From NCBI GenBank assembly GCA_021155965.1, contig JAJNBJ010000002.1, positions 324,289 to 388,288 on the forward strand: DNA of 64,000 bases, in the 5' to 3' direction. This document shows, one piece after another, positions 17,883 to 25,900 of the stretch. The position numbers and the translations under genes were made by a program. The DNA comes from Flavipsychrobacter sp. (GTDB taxonomy: Bacteria; Bacteroidota; Bacteroidia; Chitinophagales; Chitinophagaceae). Positions within the stretch are counted from its first letter, which is position 1. Each line of letters opens with the position of its first letter. The notes under the pieces were generated by a model. It saw nothing but the letters and a program-made list of their open reading frames with translations. It searched no databases and was not told the DNA's origin.

Positions 17883-19245
17883 ATTGGCGGGACTGTTATG
17901 TATGCTGCTGTTGCATCTTTCAGCCTGCAACAACAGCGATAATGTTCCCGAAAATGTAACCTTTACTGAACACGTAGCCGCTATACTGTATAACAATTGC
18001 ACCATTTGCCACCGGCACGGGGGCAGCGCACATTTTTCATTGGTCAGTTACCAGGAAGCAAAAAAATATGCCGGGCCATCAGCATTTGCAGTAAGGGAAC
18101 GGCTAATGCCACCATGGCCCGCAGACCCGCATTATACCGAATTTATTGGCCAGCGCATACTGTCTGAACGGGATATACAAATACTGGAAAAATGGGCAAA
18201 AGAAGGTGCTCCCGAAGGGCCGAAAGATAAATTACCTGCATTGCCACAATATCCCATTGGCTCCACTATCGGTACGCCAGATCTCCGGCTGCCCGTAAAA
18301 CCTTTTTTCATAAAGGCATATACAGGCGACCAGTTCCTGCTGGTGAAAGTGCCATTTGAATTGCCGGCAGATACTTTTGTGAGCCTTATAGAATTCATTC
18401 CCGGCAATTCGAATATTGTACACCATGTGAACGGCGATATGGTGATCTATGACTTTGAAAAAAAGAAAGACGTGCATGCCGGTGAGCAAATAGTGGATAT
18501 GGCAGCCGATACAGCTACACTATTGCAGGCATACCAAAAACTGGGACTGCCGAATGATGATGGAAGCTATCCTGCTTTGCAAAAATCGATAGTCAATTAC
18601 CTGCCTGGTGTTGTGGGGCAAAAATACCCTGAAAGCATAGGCGGCTATATGCTGCCACGCAAAGGGGCATTTTTGCTGAACGACCTGCACTATGGTTTTG
18701 CCAGGAAGGATGATATATGGGACAGCTCTTACATCAACATCTTCTTTTCAAAAACACCTCCTAAGCGGCCTGTACAAGAGTTTCAGTTAGGCACGTTAGG
18801 CGTTGCACCTGTTGAACCAAACCTGGTTATCCTGCCTGATACCACAAAGCAAGTGTACAGCAGGTTCAGGGTGCCGTTCGATATATCTGTCCTTACTGTT
18901 AACCCCCATATGCACCTGTTGGGCAAGAGTTTTAAAGCCTATGCATTGCAGCCAAACGGGGACACGATCAGGCTCATCTCCATACCCCGATGGGATTTTA
19001 ACTGGCAGTATTTCTATACTTTTAAAAAGATGGTGAAAATACCTAAGGGCAGCACCATAGTTGCTGAAGGCTTGTATGATAATACCCGCAAGAACCTTAA
19101 CAACCCATTCAGCCCGCCGCAGTTGGTGACCGACAAGAACGGCAGTATGAAGGCGACCGATGAGATGTTCCAGTTCATTATCAGTTATTTGCCTTACCAG
19201 GATGGTGATGAGAACATTAGTCTGGAAACAAAACCCCGCTCTTAA
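17869..19245 (+). CDS. Lipoprotein with cytochrome c haem motif and copper monooxygenase-like domain
   Basis: This 458-residue protein has a lipobox (LHLSAC, C20) and is therefore probably anchored in the periplasm or outer membrane. A single haem c motif C44-T-I-C-H48 is followed by the MPPWPAD motif, as in small cytochrome c domains. The rest matches the copper type II, ascorbate-dependent monooxygenase fold (peptidylglycine or dopamine hydroxylase relatives). Candidate copper ligands are H185-H186 and H274 for one site, and H347-x-H349 with M433 for the other. That is the full set by motif. I infer that the haem domain could feed electrons to copper in place of ascorbate. The substrate is unknown. 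The gene overlaps the YihY-type gene by 14 nt. Confidence 0.75.
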   Translation: MNQNKLAGLLCMLLLHLSACNNSDNVPENVTFTEHVAAILYNNCTICHRHGGSAHFSLVSYQEAKKYAGPSAFAVRERLMPPWPADPHYTEFIGQRILSERDIQILEKWAKEGAPEGPKDKLPALPQYPIGSTIGTPDLRLPVKPFFIKAYTGDQFLLVKVPFELPADTFVSLIEFIPGNSNIVHHVNGDMVIYDFEKKKDVHAGEQIVDMAADTATLLQAYQKLGLPNDDGSYPALQKSIVNYLPGVVGQKYPESIGGYMLPRKGAFLLNDLHYGFARKDDIWDSSYINIFFSKTPPKRPVQEFQLGTLGVAPVEPNLVILPDTTKQVYSRFRVPFDISVLTVNPHMHLLGKSFKAYALQPNGDTIRLISIPRWDFNWQYFYTFKKMVKIPKGSTIVAEGLYDNTRKNLNNPFSPPQLVTDKNGSMKATDEMFQFIISYLPYQDGDENISLETKPRS

Positions 19246-19648
19246 CGTTCGCTCTCTTCACCGATCTCACCTTTTCTGGCACACTTTTTGCAGCATAATA
19301 ATATTGCGCTGCAAACGGCTAAAACCTGCTGCCAGTGCGCATTTTGGCAGTTCTTTGTTTATTGGAAAATCTACCTTTTTTATACCTTTTTTCAGGTATA
19401 ATTATACCTGAACAGGGTATAAATATACCTTTGGGGGGTATAATTATACCCTTTTATACCCCTTTATACCTTAAATTAAAACACATAAAATAAGCCCACA
19501 GCGCGTTTCCGCCACATATAAAAAACTAAATGTTCAAAAACAGGCACTTGCTCAAAATTATACCCTCCGCTCGCAACTACACTTGTGCAGGGTAGCTTTT
19601 AAGCGAGGCTGATTACTTAGAGTATCATATTTTTACAAAAAACTACAA
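19246..19648. other. Gene-free region occupied by repeat element A
   Basis: No credible coding frame is present in 403 bp. Almost all of it is the modular element at 19276-19586. The last 60 bp lead to the redoxin gene and contain no clear TAnnTTTG box (closest: TATTTTTA about 20 nt before the ATG). Confidence 0.6.
19276..19586 (+). repeat. Modular intergenic element A: TGGCAC head and 21-bp-phased TATAATTATA palindromes
   Basis: The element aligns over about 300 bp with the reverse complement of 45174-45502. In order: CTGGCACACTTTTTGC (from 19276, GG-N10-GC spacing), CAAACGGCT.AAACC, GCGCATTTTGGCAGTTCTTTG (the last 12 bases at 19346-19357), then the palindromes GGTATAATTATACC (19395-19408), GGTATAAATATACC (19416-19429) and GGTATAATTATACC (19437-19450). 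Unit starts are exactly 21 bp apart. They are followed by TATACC half-sites, AAAACACATAA, GCCCACAGCGCG (19494-19505), AAAATTATACC and CTACACTTG. The first palindrome extends to 18 perfect bases. The redoxin gene starts 62 bp after the element. Confidence 0.85.
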
Positions 19649-20245
19649 ATGAAAATAACCATATTGGCAATTGCTGTCTTATTCGCTACCACCATTGCAT
19701 TTGCACAAGGCATTAACCCCGGCGATGATCTGCCGTCCGGAGAAATTGTACTGAAAAATACAAACGGCAAAGCAACCTCTTTGAAAGGTGCTGCCGGGAA
19801 GAATGGTTTGCTGGTGATATTCTCCTGCAACACCTGCCCGTATGTGATCAAGAATGAGCCCGTGATCAAAAAAACACTGGAATATGCAGCCGCTAATAAT
19901 ATAGGCGTAGTTATCATCAACTCGAATGAAGCACGGAGGGACGGAGATGATTCGTATGATGCTATGGCAAAATATGCTAAGTCGCAAAACTTTAAAGTGC
20001 CTTACCTTGCAGATGACAACTCCAGGTTGGCCGACCTGTTTGGCGCTATGCACACCCCCCAGCTATTCCTGTTCAATAACAAAATGAAACTGGCCTATAA
20101 AGGCGCTATGAACGACAACCCCGGCAACCCCGGCGGGGCCACAAAAACGTTTATAGAAGATGCCATCAATGCTGTGGTGGCGGGCAAAGACCCGGACCCG
20201 AACACAACAAGATCGGTAGGTTGCAGCATTAAGCGCAAGGCATAA
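19649..20245 (+). CDS. Secreted thioredoxin-like (redoxin) protein
   Basis: This 198-residue protein has a signal peptide (MKITILAIAVLFATTIAFA-Q) and an AhpC/TSA-redoxin fold. GLLVIFSCNTCPYVIKNEPVI contains a CxxCP redox pair, followed by VVIINSNEARRDGDDSYDAM and the cis-proline segment GAMHTPQLFLFNNKMKLAYKGAMND. This is the periplasmic thioredoxin-like family common in Bacteroidota and Planctomycetes. The distal CSIKRK tail adds one cysteine of unknown role. A role in thiol-disulfide exchange or peroxide reduction outside the cytoplasm is inferred. It lies directly downstream of repeat element A, which may hold its promoter, and is followed by a strong terminator. Confidence 0.85.
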   Translation: MKITILAIAVLFATTIAFAQGINPGDDLPSGEIVLKNTNGKATSLKGAAGKNGLLVIFSCNTCPYVIKNEPVIKKTLEYAAANNIGVVIINSNEARRDGDDSYDAMAKYAKSQNFKVPYLADDNSRLADLFGAMHTPQLFLFNNKMKLAYKGAMNDNPGNPGGATKTFIEDAINAVVAGKDPDPNTTRSVGCSIKRKA

Positions 20246-20362
20246 CACTATATAAGTGTTTATATATCAATAAGATATTAACATCGGCTTAAAACAATTT
20301 ATTAACGTATACAAGTAATCCTATTTCTATAACTTGTATCTTTCAGCCCCGTTTTTTCCGGA

Positions 20363-20388
20363 GCCTGCGAGGCAGGCAGTTTTTTTTA
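20363..20388 (+). terminator. Rho-independent terminator after the redoxin gene
   Basis: GCCTGC (20363-20368), loop GAG and GCAGGC (20372-20377) are followed by AG and a run of eight T. It lies 118 bp after the stop at 20245. Confidence 0.8.
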
Positions 20389-20467
20389 CTCAACATTACC
20401 AGGTATTTGGGGATAAGACAGAATGCTACCTTTATTGTAGCCAGGCAAAACTTTTAAACTATTGTGT

Positions 20468-21136
20468 ATGAGCAGTGTGCGTAAATTTTCATTGGTAGTA
20501 TTATCGTCTTTTATTTTTGGCAATGTGATTGCGCAAAAACCCGCAGCCACTACTCCTGCACCGGCTGCAGATATGCCAGCTTTGGTATGGAAAAAACAGA
20601 TTGCCCGCGTAATAGACATGGGGCCAAACAGCGATGCCAACACGCAAAACATCAGCGATGTAAGCTCGGAAAATACGCTGATAGATATGTTCGTGAACCT
20701 GATACGCGGGAATAAGGTATTGGCTTATACGGCAACAGATAAGATATTTACTGTTAAACTCACAATAGCAGAATTAAACAGGATACTGGCAGGGAAAAAG
20801 GACACAGTACTGCTAACAGACCCTGTAACCAACAAGACCTCAACGAAGATAACACAACGTGAACTGATCCTGGATTCTGTGCATAAATTCAAGATACTGG
20901 AAGAATGGTCGTGCTACCCTGCTACGGGTAAAACAGAGATACAAATAATAGGCATTGCACCGCTCATGAATGTATATAACGAAGATGGTACAATACGCAC
21001 CACAACACCTATGTTCTGGATGCGGTTCAACGACATAAGCGCTATTCTTGCACGCTACCAGCAATACCACCCCAACAATACGCTTGCGGGGCATATCTGG
21101 GAAGACTACTTTACCAACAGCTTACGGGCTAAATAA
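20468..21136 (+). CDS. GldN-like protein (single domain)
   Basis: The protein has 222 residues from ATG 20468; the TTG two codons earlier is unlikely. Residues 1-23 (MSSVRKFSLVVLSSFIFGNVIA-Q) are a signal peptide, followed by a short Pro/Ala linker. The body follows GldN/PorN: WKKQIARVIDMG, NTLIDMFVNLIRGNKVLAYTATD..F, a KKDTVLLTDPVTNK segment, FKILEEWSCY, IQIIGIAPLMNVYNEDG, PMFWMRFNDISAILARYQ and HIWEDYF. GldN is a periplasmic protein of the T9SS and gliding-motility machinery that works with GldK, GldL and GldM. Here none of those genes is adjacent, and the next gene carries two more copies of the domain. This is probably a paralogue or a separated core component; sequence alone does not decide. 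Confidence 0.82.
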   Translation: MSSVRKFSLVVLSSFIFGNVIAQKPAATTPAPAADMPALVWKKQIARVIDMGPNSDANTQNISDVSSENTLIDMFVNLIRGNKVLAYTATDKIFTVKLTIAELNRILAGKKDTVLLTDPVTNKTSTKITQRELILDSVHKFKILEEWSCYPATGKTEIQIIGIAPLMNVYNEDGTIRTTTPMFWMRFNDISAILARYQQYHPNNTLAGHIWEDYFTNSLRAK

Positions 21137-21222
21137 ACGTTTACCCCATACTTTAATTAATTCATCCCTATTTACTTGACTCAGGGAAGGCAGGCTATTA
21201 TATTTATTGTAAACCAGTGCCT

Positions 21223-22356
21223 ATGTGTATTTTCCGTATTATTTGCACAGTGTTACTAATGCAACTGTTTTCTGTTGCCAACGCCCAGAATATAGTTTGG
21301 AAGAGACGTGTAGCGAGAGAGATAGAGGTTGGGAAAGTGTCTGAGAAAGTCCGTGCCAAGGATTCTGCGCTTGTGGATATGCTCCTGGTGGCAATACGAG
21401 CCGGAAAACTGCCTGTCTACTCCGGCATCAACAATGATTTCAGCAGGCAGTTGACCATGGAGGACATCAATACAACGTTCAATGAAGCTGACACAGTAGT
21501 GATCGTAGATCCGGTGACGGGCAAGGAAACTATTAAAATTGTCAAACACGATATAGAAGTATATAAATACCGGGTATTGGAAGAATGGTCATTCGACAGA
21601 GTGGGCGGTACAACGGCTATTAATATAATTGGAATTGCCCCACTTGTAAAAGTATATGGCTCAGACTTTGAAGCGGTGAAAGTTTTGTTTTGGGTGAAAT
21701 ACACTGACATAGCCACCATTGTTGTGCGCGAAAAAAACATACACTCACAAACTGCCTTTATAGCTACCCTTTTAAAAGACCATTTTGGCCCGGATACTAA
21801 AAATCCGGCAATAGCAAATAAGCGGATAGGAAAAAATTTAAGGTACATAATGCTTGACCCAGTGGACAGTATTCGACGCCATTTAAAAGATATGGGATCT
21901 GATAGTTCGTTGTATGACCTGATCGTTTATGCTACTGAAACTAAAAAAGTACCTATATATGATAGCTCTGGCAAGAAATTGTCGCACATGGATATATTAC
22001 CTCCACCAGACACCACTACACTTATTGACCCGGTAACCAACAATGAAGTTATAAAGATCATAAAACATGAACTTTATGGATTCAAACCCAAGTACAAGTT
22101 CGTTGAAGAGTGGTCATTTGATGAGCTAAAAGGTAACATCCAGATAAAAATAGAAAAAGCAGGGCTATTTTTGGAACACCCAGATTATCAAATGTATAAT
22201 AATCTGCAAGAAACTGAAGACTTGTTTTGGGTAAAATTTGAAGATTTTTCAGCCATATTGTCAAAGTATGAACATAGCCACTACAACACTTCTCTCTCTC
22301 ATTTGCTGTGGAAAGAGTATTTTATGAAAGAAGAAGTGAAGCCAAAGAGAAAGTAG
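21223..22356 (+). CDS. Tandem two-domain GldN-like protein
   Basis: The protein has 377 residues from ATG 21223 (a GTG lies two codons upstream). It has a signal peptide (MCIFRIICTVLLMQLFSVANA-Q) and then two consecutive GldN-like domains. The first (about residues 21-190) shows WKRRVAREIEVG, LVDMLLVAIRAGKLPVYSG, DTVVIVDPVTGKE, YRVLEEWSFD, INIIGIAPLVKVY and VLFWVKYTDI. The second (about 205-365) shows SLYDLIVYATETKKVPIYD, DTTTLIDPVTNNE, YKFVEEWSFDELKGNIQIKIEKAGLF, DLFWVKFEDFSAILSKYE and LLWKEYF. The internal duplication is easy to see. The canonical family has one such domain of about 200-300 residues. It probably shares a promoter region and a job with the neighbouring single-domain gene. 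Confidence 0.8.
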   Translation: MCIFRIICTVLLMQLFSVANAQNIVWKRRVAREIEVGKVSEKVRAKDSALVDMLLVAIRAGKLPVYSGINNDFSRQLTMEDINTTFNEADTVVIVDPVTGKETIKIVKHDIEVYKYRVLEEWSFDRVGGTTAINIIGIAPLVKVYGSDFEAVKVLFWVKYTDIATIVVREKNIHSQTAFIATLLKDHFGPDTKNPAIANKRIGKNLRYIMLDPVDSIRRHLKDMGSDSSLYDLIVYATETKKVPIYDSSGKKLSHMDILPPPDTTTLIDPVTNNEVIKIIKHELYGFKPKYKFVEEWSFDELKGNIQIKIEKAGLFLEHPDYQMYNNLQETEDLFWVKFEDFSAILSKYEHSHYNTSLSHLLWKEYFMKEEVKPKRK

Positions 22357-22406
22357 CCCGGCCCACCATTTCACTAATCAACTTATCGCCGTACCTTGCA
22401 TGCCTG

Positions 22407-23240
22407 ATGGTAAAAGTAGGCGAATACAATACACTGAAGGTTGTAAAAGAGGTTGATTTCGGGATGTACCTGGATGGCGGCGAAGATGAGATATTGCTTC
22501 CGAAACGTTATGTGCCCGCAGGTTTGAAACCAGACGACGAAGTTACAGTGTTTGTTTACCATGACAACGAAGGCCGATTGATAGCGACCACAGATAAGCC
22601 ATATGCAACTGTAGGAGAAATAGCTATGCTGGAAGTTGTAGACGCAAACCCAAGCGGCGCTTTCCTGAAATGGGGTATTATGAAGGATGTATTTACCCCC
22701 ATAGCTAACCAGGAACAACGTATGCGCCCCGGCGATAAGCGATTAGTACGGTTGTATATTGACGAGCGGACAGGCAGAGTAACTGCTACTGAGAAAATAG
22801 ATAAATTTCTCAGTAATTACGAGCTAACCGTTAAAGAGCATGATCCGGTAGATATTGTTGTGTACCAGCGTACGGATATTGGCTATAAGGTGATCATTAA
22901 CAGTAAACACCTTGGCGTACTGCACTTCAATGAAGTTTTCCGCGACCTGGAGATCGGTGAAAAAGCCAAGGGCTTTGTAAAGCAAGTGCGCGAGCACAAC
23001 AAAATAGATGTGGCACTTGGCACAAAGGGATATGCAAAGGTAGAAGGCGAAGAAGGTAAGATACTGGCGATGTTACAGAACAACAATGGTTATCTCCCTT
23101 ACAACGACAAATCTGATCCAGAGGCTATTTATGCAACGTTTGGAATGAGCAAAAAAACCTTCAAGATGACTTTGGGTGCATTATACAAAAAGCGGCTGGT
23201 TATCTTCACACAAACAGGTACCAAACTGGCGGAAAACTAA
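22407..23240 (+). CDS. CvfB-like S1 RNA-binding protein
   Basis: The protein has 277 residues from ATG 22407. The open frame extends 33 codons further upstream, into the end of the GldN-like gene, but MVKVGEYNTLKVVKEVDFGMYLDGG is the conserved family start. CvfB proteins carry three S1-type domains and a C-terminal winged helix. Visible are VDFGMYLDGGEDEILLPKRYVP (S1a), GEIAMLEVVDANPSGAFLKWGIMKDVFTP (S1b), VDIVVYQRTDIGYKVIINSKHLGVLHFNEVF (S1c) and a winged-helix-like end LPYNDKSDPEAIYATFGMSKKTFKMTLGALYKKRLV. The role in RNA binding and virulence-gene control is known from Staphylococcus; here it is presumed. Its stop is 3 nt from the convergent gene's stop. Confidence 0.88.
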   Translation: MVKVGEYNTLKVVKEVDFGMYLDGGEDEILLPKRYVPAGLKPDDEVTVFVYHDNEGRLIATTDKPYATVGEIAMLEVVDANPSGAFLKWGIMKDVFTPIANQEQRMRPGDKRLVRLYIDERTGRVTATEKIDKFLSNYELTVKEHDPVDIVVYQRTDIGYKVIINSKHLGVLHFNEVFRDLEIGEKAKGFVKQVREHNKIDVALGTKGYAKVEGEEGKILAMLQNNNGYLPYNDKSDPEAIYATFGMSKKTFKMTLGALYKKRLVIFTQTGTKLAEN

Positions 23241-23243
23241 GGC

Positions 23244-23558
23244 TTACCTTCTGCCCCTGCGCCAGTGCCCGGGTATCCACACCCAACCATTCCTCTTATG
23301 ACGCCAATGACCGGGCACCCATCTTGACCTGCCGGAAGGTGGTTCCACCCAACGGCTGCCTATGTAATCATACCTGCCATCGCGAGGAGCCCAGTCATCC
23401 TCGATCCATACATGGCGGGGGCTTGGTGCATTTACACGCACATCAACCTGCGGGGGCCTGTCGGGCCTTACCTGGATATACACCTGTGCATGACTATTAT
23501 ATATACCTGCCGAAACAACTATAACTAATGCACATAAAAACTTCACGATACTTTTCAT
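23244..23558 (-). CDS. Secreted WxxGxW/YxWxxW repeat protein
   Basis: This 104-residue protein has a signal peptide (residues 1-24, ending SHA-Q). The mature part is short, basic and rich in Trp, Arg and Pro. It has aromatic repeat units VWIEDDWAPRDGRYDYIGSRW, RSRWVPGHWRHKRNGW and VWIPGHWRRGRR, as in the WxxGxW repeat family found in periplasmic or outer-membrane proteins of many Proteobacteria and Bacteroidota. The function is unknown. Confidence 0.75.
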   Translation of the reverse strand: MKSIVKFLCALVIVVSAGIYNSHAQVYIQVRPDRPPQVDVRVNAPSPRHVWIEDDWAPRDGRYDYIGSRWVEPPSGRSRWVPGHWRHKRNGWVWIPGHWRRGRR

Positions 23559-23670
23559 GGTTCGTTTTTTGCATATTGGCCCTAAAATTTCATGCCTTCC
23601 TCACGGAATTCAAATTGTATTTTACAAAACTCACCCTACTATTTAGCGGCATATCATTTATATTAGCAGC

Positions 23671-24693
23671 ATGGCAAACAATAAAAAAGGGGGAAGCATT
23701 TTCACACTAGTTGTGCTTGCGCTGCTTTTATTTGGTGCATATAGAGTATGGGGGCCTAATACTGGTTCGTTTGTCGAAAGCGAATATTTGTATATCCGTA
23801 CCGGTTCTGATTATGAAGCAGTAAAGCGAGCGTTGGAAGATGGTGATTTTATCAGTGATATGTTCAGCTTTCACCTGCTGGCAAAAGCGAGGAAATTACC
23901 GGCGCGTATCCGACCCGGCAAGTACAAGATAGAGAAAGGGATGAGCAACTTCGACATCATCCGCCTGTTGAGAAACGGCAAACAAACCCCGGTTAAGCTG
24001 GTGATCAATAAGTTGCGCACTAAGAAGGACCTTATCAGAATACTGGATACAAACCTGGAACCAGATTCAATCACTTTTAGCCAATTATTGCAAGACCCAT
24101 CGTTTACGTCAGAATACGGACTGGATACCAATACAGTAATGGCGCTTATCCTGCCCGATACTTACGAATTCTTCTGGAATACATCTGCAAGCAATGCACT
24201 CAAAACCATTGGGAAAAACTATAAAAGATTTTGGGACACTGCCAGAGTAAGACAGGCAACAGCCCTGGGACTTACTCCTGCAAAAGTCACTATAATAGCA
24301 TCGATAGTAGATGAAGAAACCAATAAAACAGAAGATAAACCTAAAATAGCCAGTGTATACCTTAACCGTATAAAAATAGGCATGGCGCTACAGGCCGATC
24401 CAACGGTGAAGTTTGCAATAGGCGATTTTACTATCAGGCGGATTACTGGGAAAATGCTGGAAGTCAATTCTCCGTATAACACTTATATGCATGCAGGCAT
24501 CCCGCCGGGGCCAATTTGCACACCGTCATTCAGTTCTATTGATGCTGTGTTGAATGCGCCTAAAACAAATTACCTGTACTTCTGTGCAAAAGAAGATTTT
24601 AGCGGCTATTCTAATTTTGCTTCTACGTTTGAGCAGCAGATACGCAATGCACGTGCCTACCAGCGTGCGCTTAATGCAAGGGGAATACACTAA
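23671..24693 (+). CDS. mltG: Endolytic transglycosylase MltG
   Basis: This 340-residue inner-membrane lytic transglycosylase cuts nascent peptidoglycan strands and sets glycan length. Residues about 9-25 are a transmembrane anchor after a short basic N-terminus (MANNKKGG). A LysM-like segment (about 35-105) precedes the YceG domain. The active-site stretch is IASIVDEETNKTEDKPKIASVYLNRI (near 209-234); the first acidic position is Asp where many homologues have Glu, with Glu at the next two positions. Also visible are LQADPTVKFAIG, NSPYNTYMHAGIPPGPICTPS and LYFCAKEDFSGYSNFA. Length and motifs fit well. A VOC-family gene follows after 12 nt in the same direction. Confidence 0.93.
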   Translation: MANNKKGGSIFTLVVLALLLFGAYRVWGPNTGSFVESEYLYIRTGSDYEAVKRALEDGDFISDMFSFHLLAKARKLPARIRPGKYKIEKGMSNFDIIRLLRNGKQTPVKLVINKLRTKKDLIRILDTNLEPDSITFSQLLQDPSFTSEYGLDTNTVMALILPDTYEFFWNTSASNALKTIGKNYKRFWDTARVRQATALGLTPAKVTIIASIVDEETNKTEDKPKIASVYLNRIKIGMALQADPTVKFAIGDFTIRRITGKMLEVNSPYNTYMHAGIPPGPICTPSFSSIDAVLNAPKTNYLYFCAKEDFSGYSNFASTFEQQIRNARAYQRALNARGIH

Positions 24694-24705
24694 TTTTATC
24701 TCCTG

Positions 24706-25344
24706 ATGCACATACAGGAAGTGACGTTATATACTTCATCCCTCAGCCGGACGAAACAGTTCTACACCAAAACGCTGGAGTTACCTGTTTACAACGAAAC
24801 GGATGACCTTATTACCTTTAAAACGGGCAGTACCCTACTGTCGTTCCGTTTTATAGAAGGACAAAAACCATTTTACCATCTTGCATTTAATATCACCAAC
24901 AACAAATTCTCTGACAGCTTTGAATGGATAAATGCCAAGCTGGATATATTGCCAATGGACAATGGCCTGCCCATTGCCCCCTATCCCGACTGGAACGCTG
25001 AGTCATTTTATTTCCACGATAACAATGGTAATATACTTGAATTCATTTCCAGGTTCGACCTGCCTTATTATTCATCCGACCAATTTTCAGTAAATGATAT
25101 AAAAGAGATCAGTGAAGTTGGAATAGTAACTAATGATGTATCTGCAACAGCGACCAGGTTACAAAGCGAATTCGGGTTTCACAATTTCACCAAAAGCAAA
25201 CCAACTGAAAATTTCAATGTCCTGGGCGATGACAATGGGCTGCTCATCATAACACGCAACGGCCGGGGATGGGTACCTACGCATAAGCCTGCACAGATAT
25301 TCCCCATGACAATTGTTGCGGACAGCAAGAAGATCGAGCTATAA
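24706..25344 (+). CDS. VOC family (glyoxalase-fold) protein
   Basis: This 212-residue protein has two beta-alpha-beta-beta-beta halves. The first (HIQEVTLYTSSLSRTKQFYTKTLELPVY...FHDNNGNILEFI) is typical of vicinal-oxygen-chelate proteins and has the metal-ligand pattern H2...E (HIQEV, YHLAF, NILEFI). The second half (SEVGIVTNDVSATATRLQSEFGF...VLGDDNGLLIITRNGRGW) is more degenerate. It may be a dioxygenase, a glyoxalase-like enzyme or a resistance protein; the substrate cannot be told. It lies 12 nt after mltG and probably in its operon. Its end overlaps the convergent gene by 6 nt. Confidence 0.8.
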   Translation: MHIQEVTLYTSSLSRTKQFYTKTLELPVYNETDDLITFKTGSTLLSFRFIEGQKPFYHLAFNITNNKFSDSFEWINAKLDILPMDNGLPIAPYPDWNAESFYFHDNNGNILEFISRFDLPYYSSDQFSVNDIKEISEVGIVTNDVSATATRLQSEFGFHNFTKSKPTENFNVLGDDNGLLIITRNGRGWVPTHKPAQIFPMTIVADSKKIEL

Positions 25345-25752
25345 AACTTTGTTTAACCGTATCTCTTGTTCTCTTTCAATTTGCCTGTCTTTCTTAAAAA
25401 AGAAGATATAATACGATACGAGCATTACGATACCTATAACAAATAATACGATAGAGTATTGTTTGCATTCTGCATCTTTTTCCAGGAATTCGCCGACCAT
25501 CCAAATGGAGTTGGCGCTTATCCATAGGCAAATTGCTGTGTTGTGAAACAACTCCACCCGGTGGCCCCTGGATCTCCATAATATATATAATGCCACACTT
25601 ATGGTTGGTAGTATCATAAATGTGCCTGCAATTTTCCAGCCTAACGCCCAACAAGTATCTTTAATGAGCCATAAAAATATATGGCCATTCTCTATCCACC
25701 GGGGCATATGGGATATATATACACCCTCATTCTTTTCTATTTTTTGCTCCAT
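25339..25752 (-). CDS. Small integral membrane protein of unknown function
   Basis: This 137-residue protein has three likely transmembrane segments: around 41-58 (AGTFMILPTISVALYILW), 70-87 (NTAICLWISANSIWMVGE) and 101-118 (IVLFVIGIVMLVSYYIFFF). The tail is charged (KKDRQIEREQEIRLNK). I do not recognise the family. The region KDTCWALGWK precedes the first membrane segment. It is a single gene, convergent with the VOC gene and divergent from gapA. Confidence 0.6.
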   Translation of the reverse strand: MEQKIEKNEGVYISHMPRWIENGHIFLWLIKDTCWALGWKIAGTFMILPTISVALYILWRSRGHRVELFHNTAICLWISANSIWMVGEFLEKDAECKQYSIVLFVIGIVMLVSYYIFFFKKDRQIEREQEIRLNKVL

Positions 25753-25828
25753 GGGTTGAAATTACTTTATTTCTATTTCTTCTTTATTACAGCAGTTATG
25801 GTCATTTTATTTTTTAGCCAAATATGAC

Positions 25829-25860
25829 TTTGGATATTATCCGTCAGACGCGTACCTTTG
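25829..25860 (+). promoter_or_regulatory. gapA promoter TTTG-N20-TACCTTTG
   Basis: TTTG at 25829-25832 and TACCTTTG at 25853-25860 match both Bacteroidota sigma-A boxes with 20-bp spacing. The leader to the ATG at 25901 is about 35 nt. This is the best promoter in the window. Confidence 0.78.
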
Positions 25861-25900
25861 CGCCACATTTTAAAGAACATTCTATAATTAATCTATAAAA

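Noticed and set aside
19160-19411. 83-codon plus-strand frame running from the monooxygenase-like gene into element A
   Set aside because: It overlaps the real gene out of frame and then reads through the repeat element; the predicted peptide has no recognisable feature.
19276-19586. Element A as an insertion-sequence remnant or MITE
   Set aside because: I find no terminal inverted repeats or target-site duplication at its ends, and its internal helical phasing is better explained by protein binding; not fully excluded without more copies.
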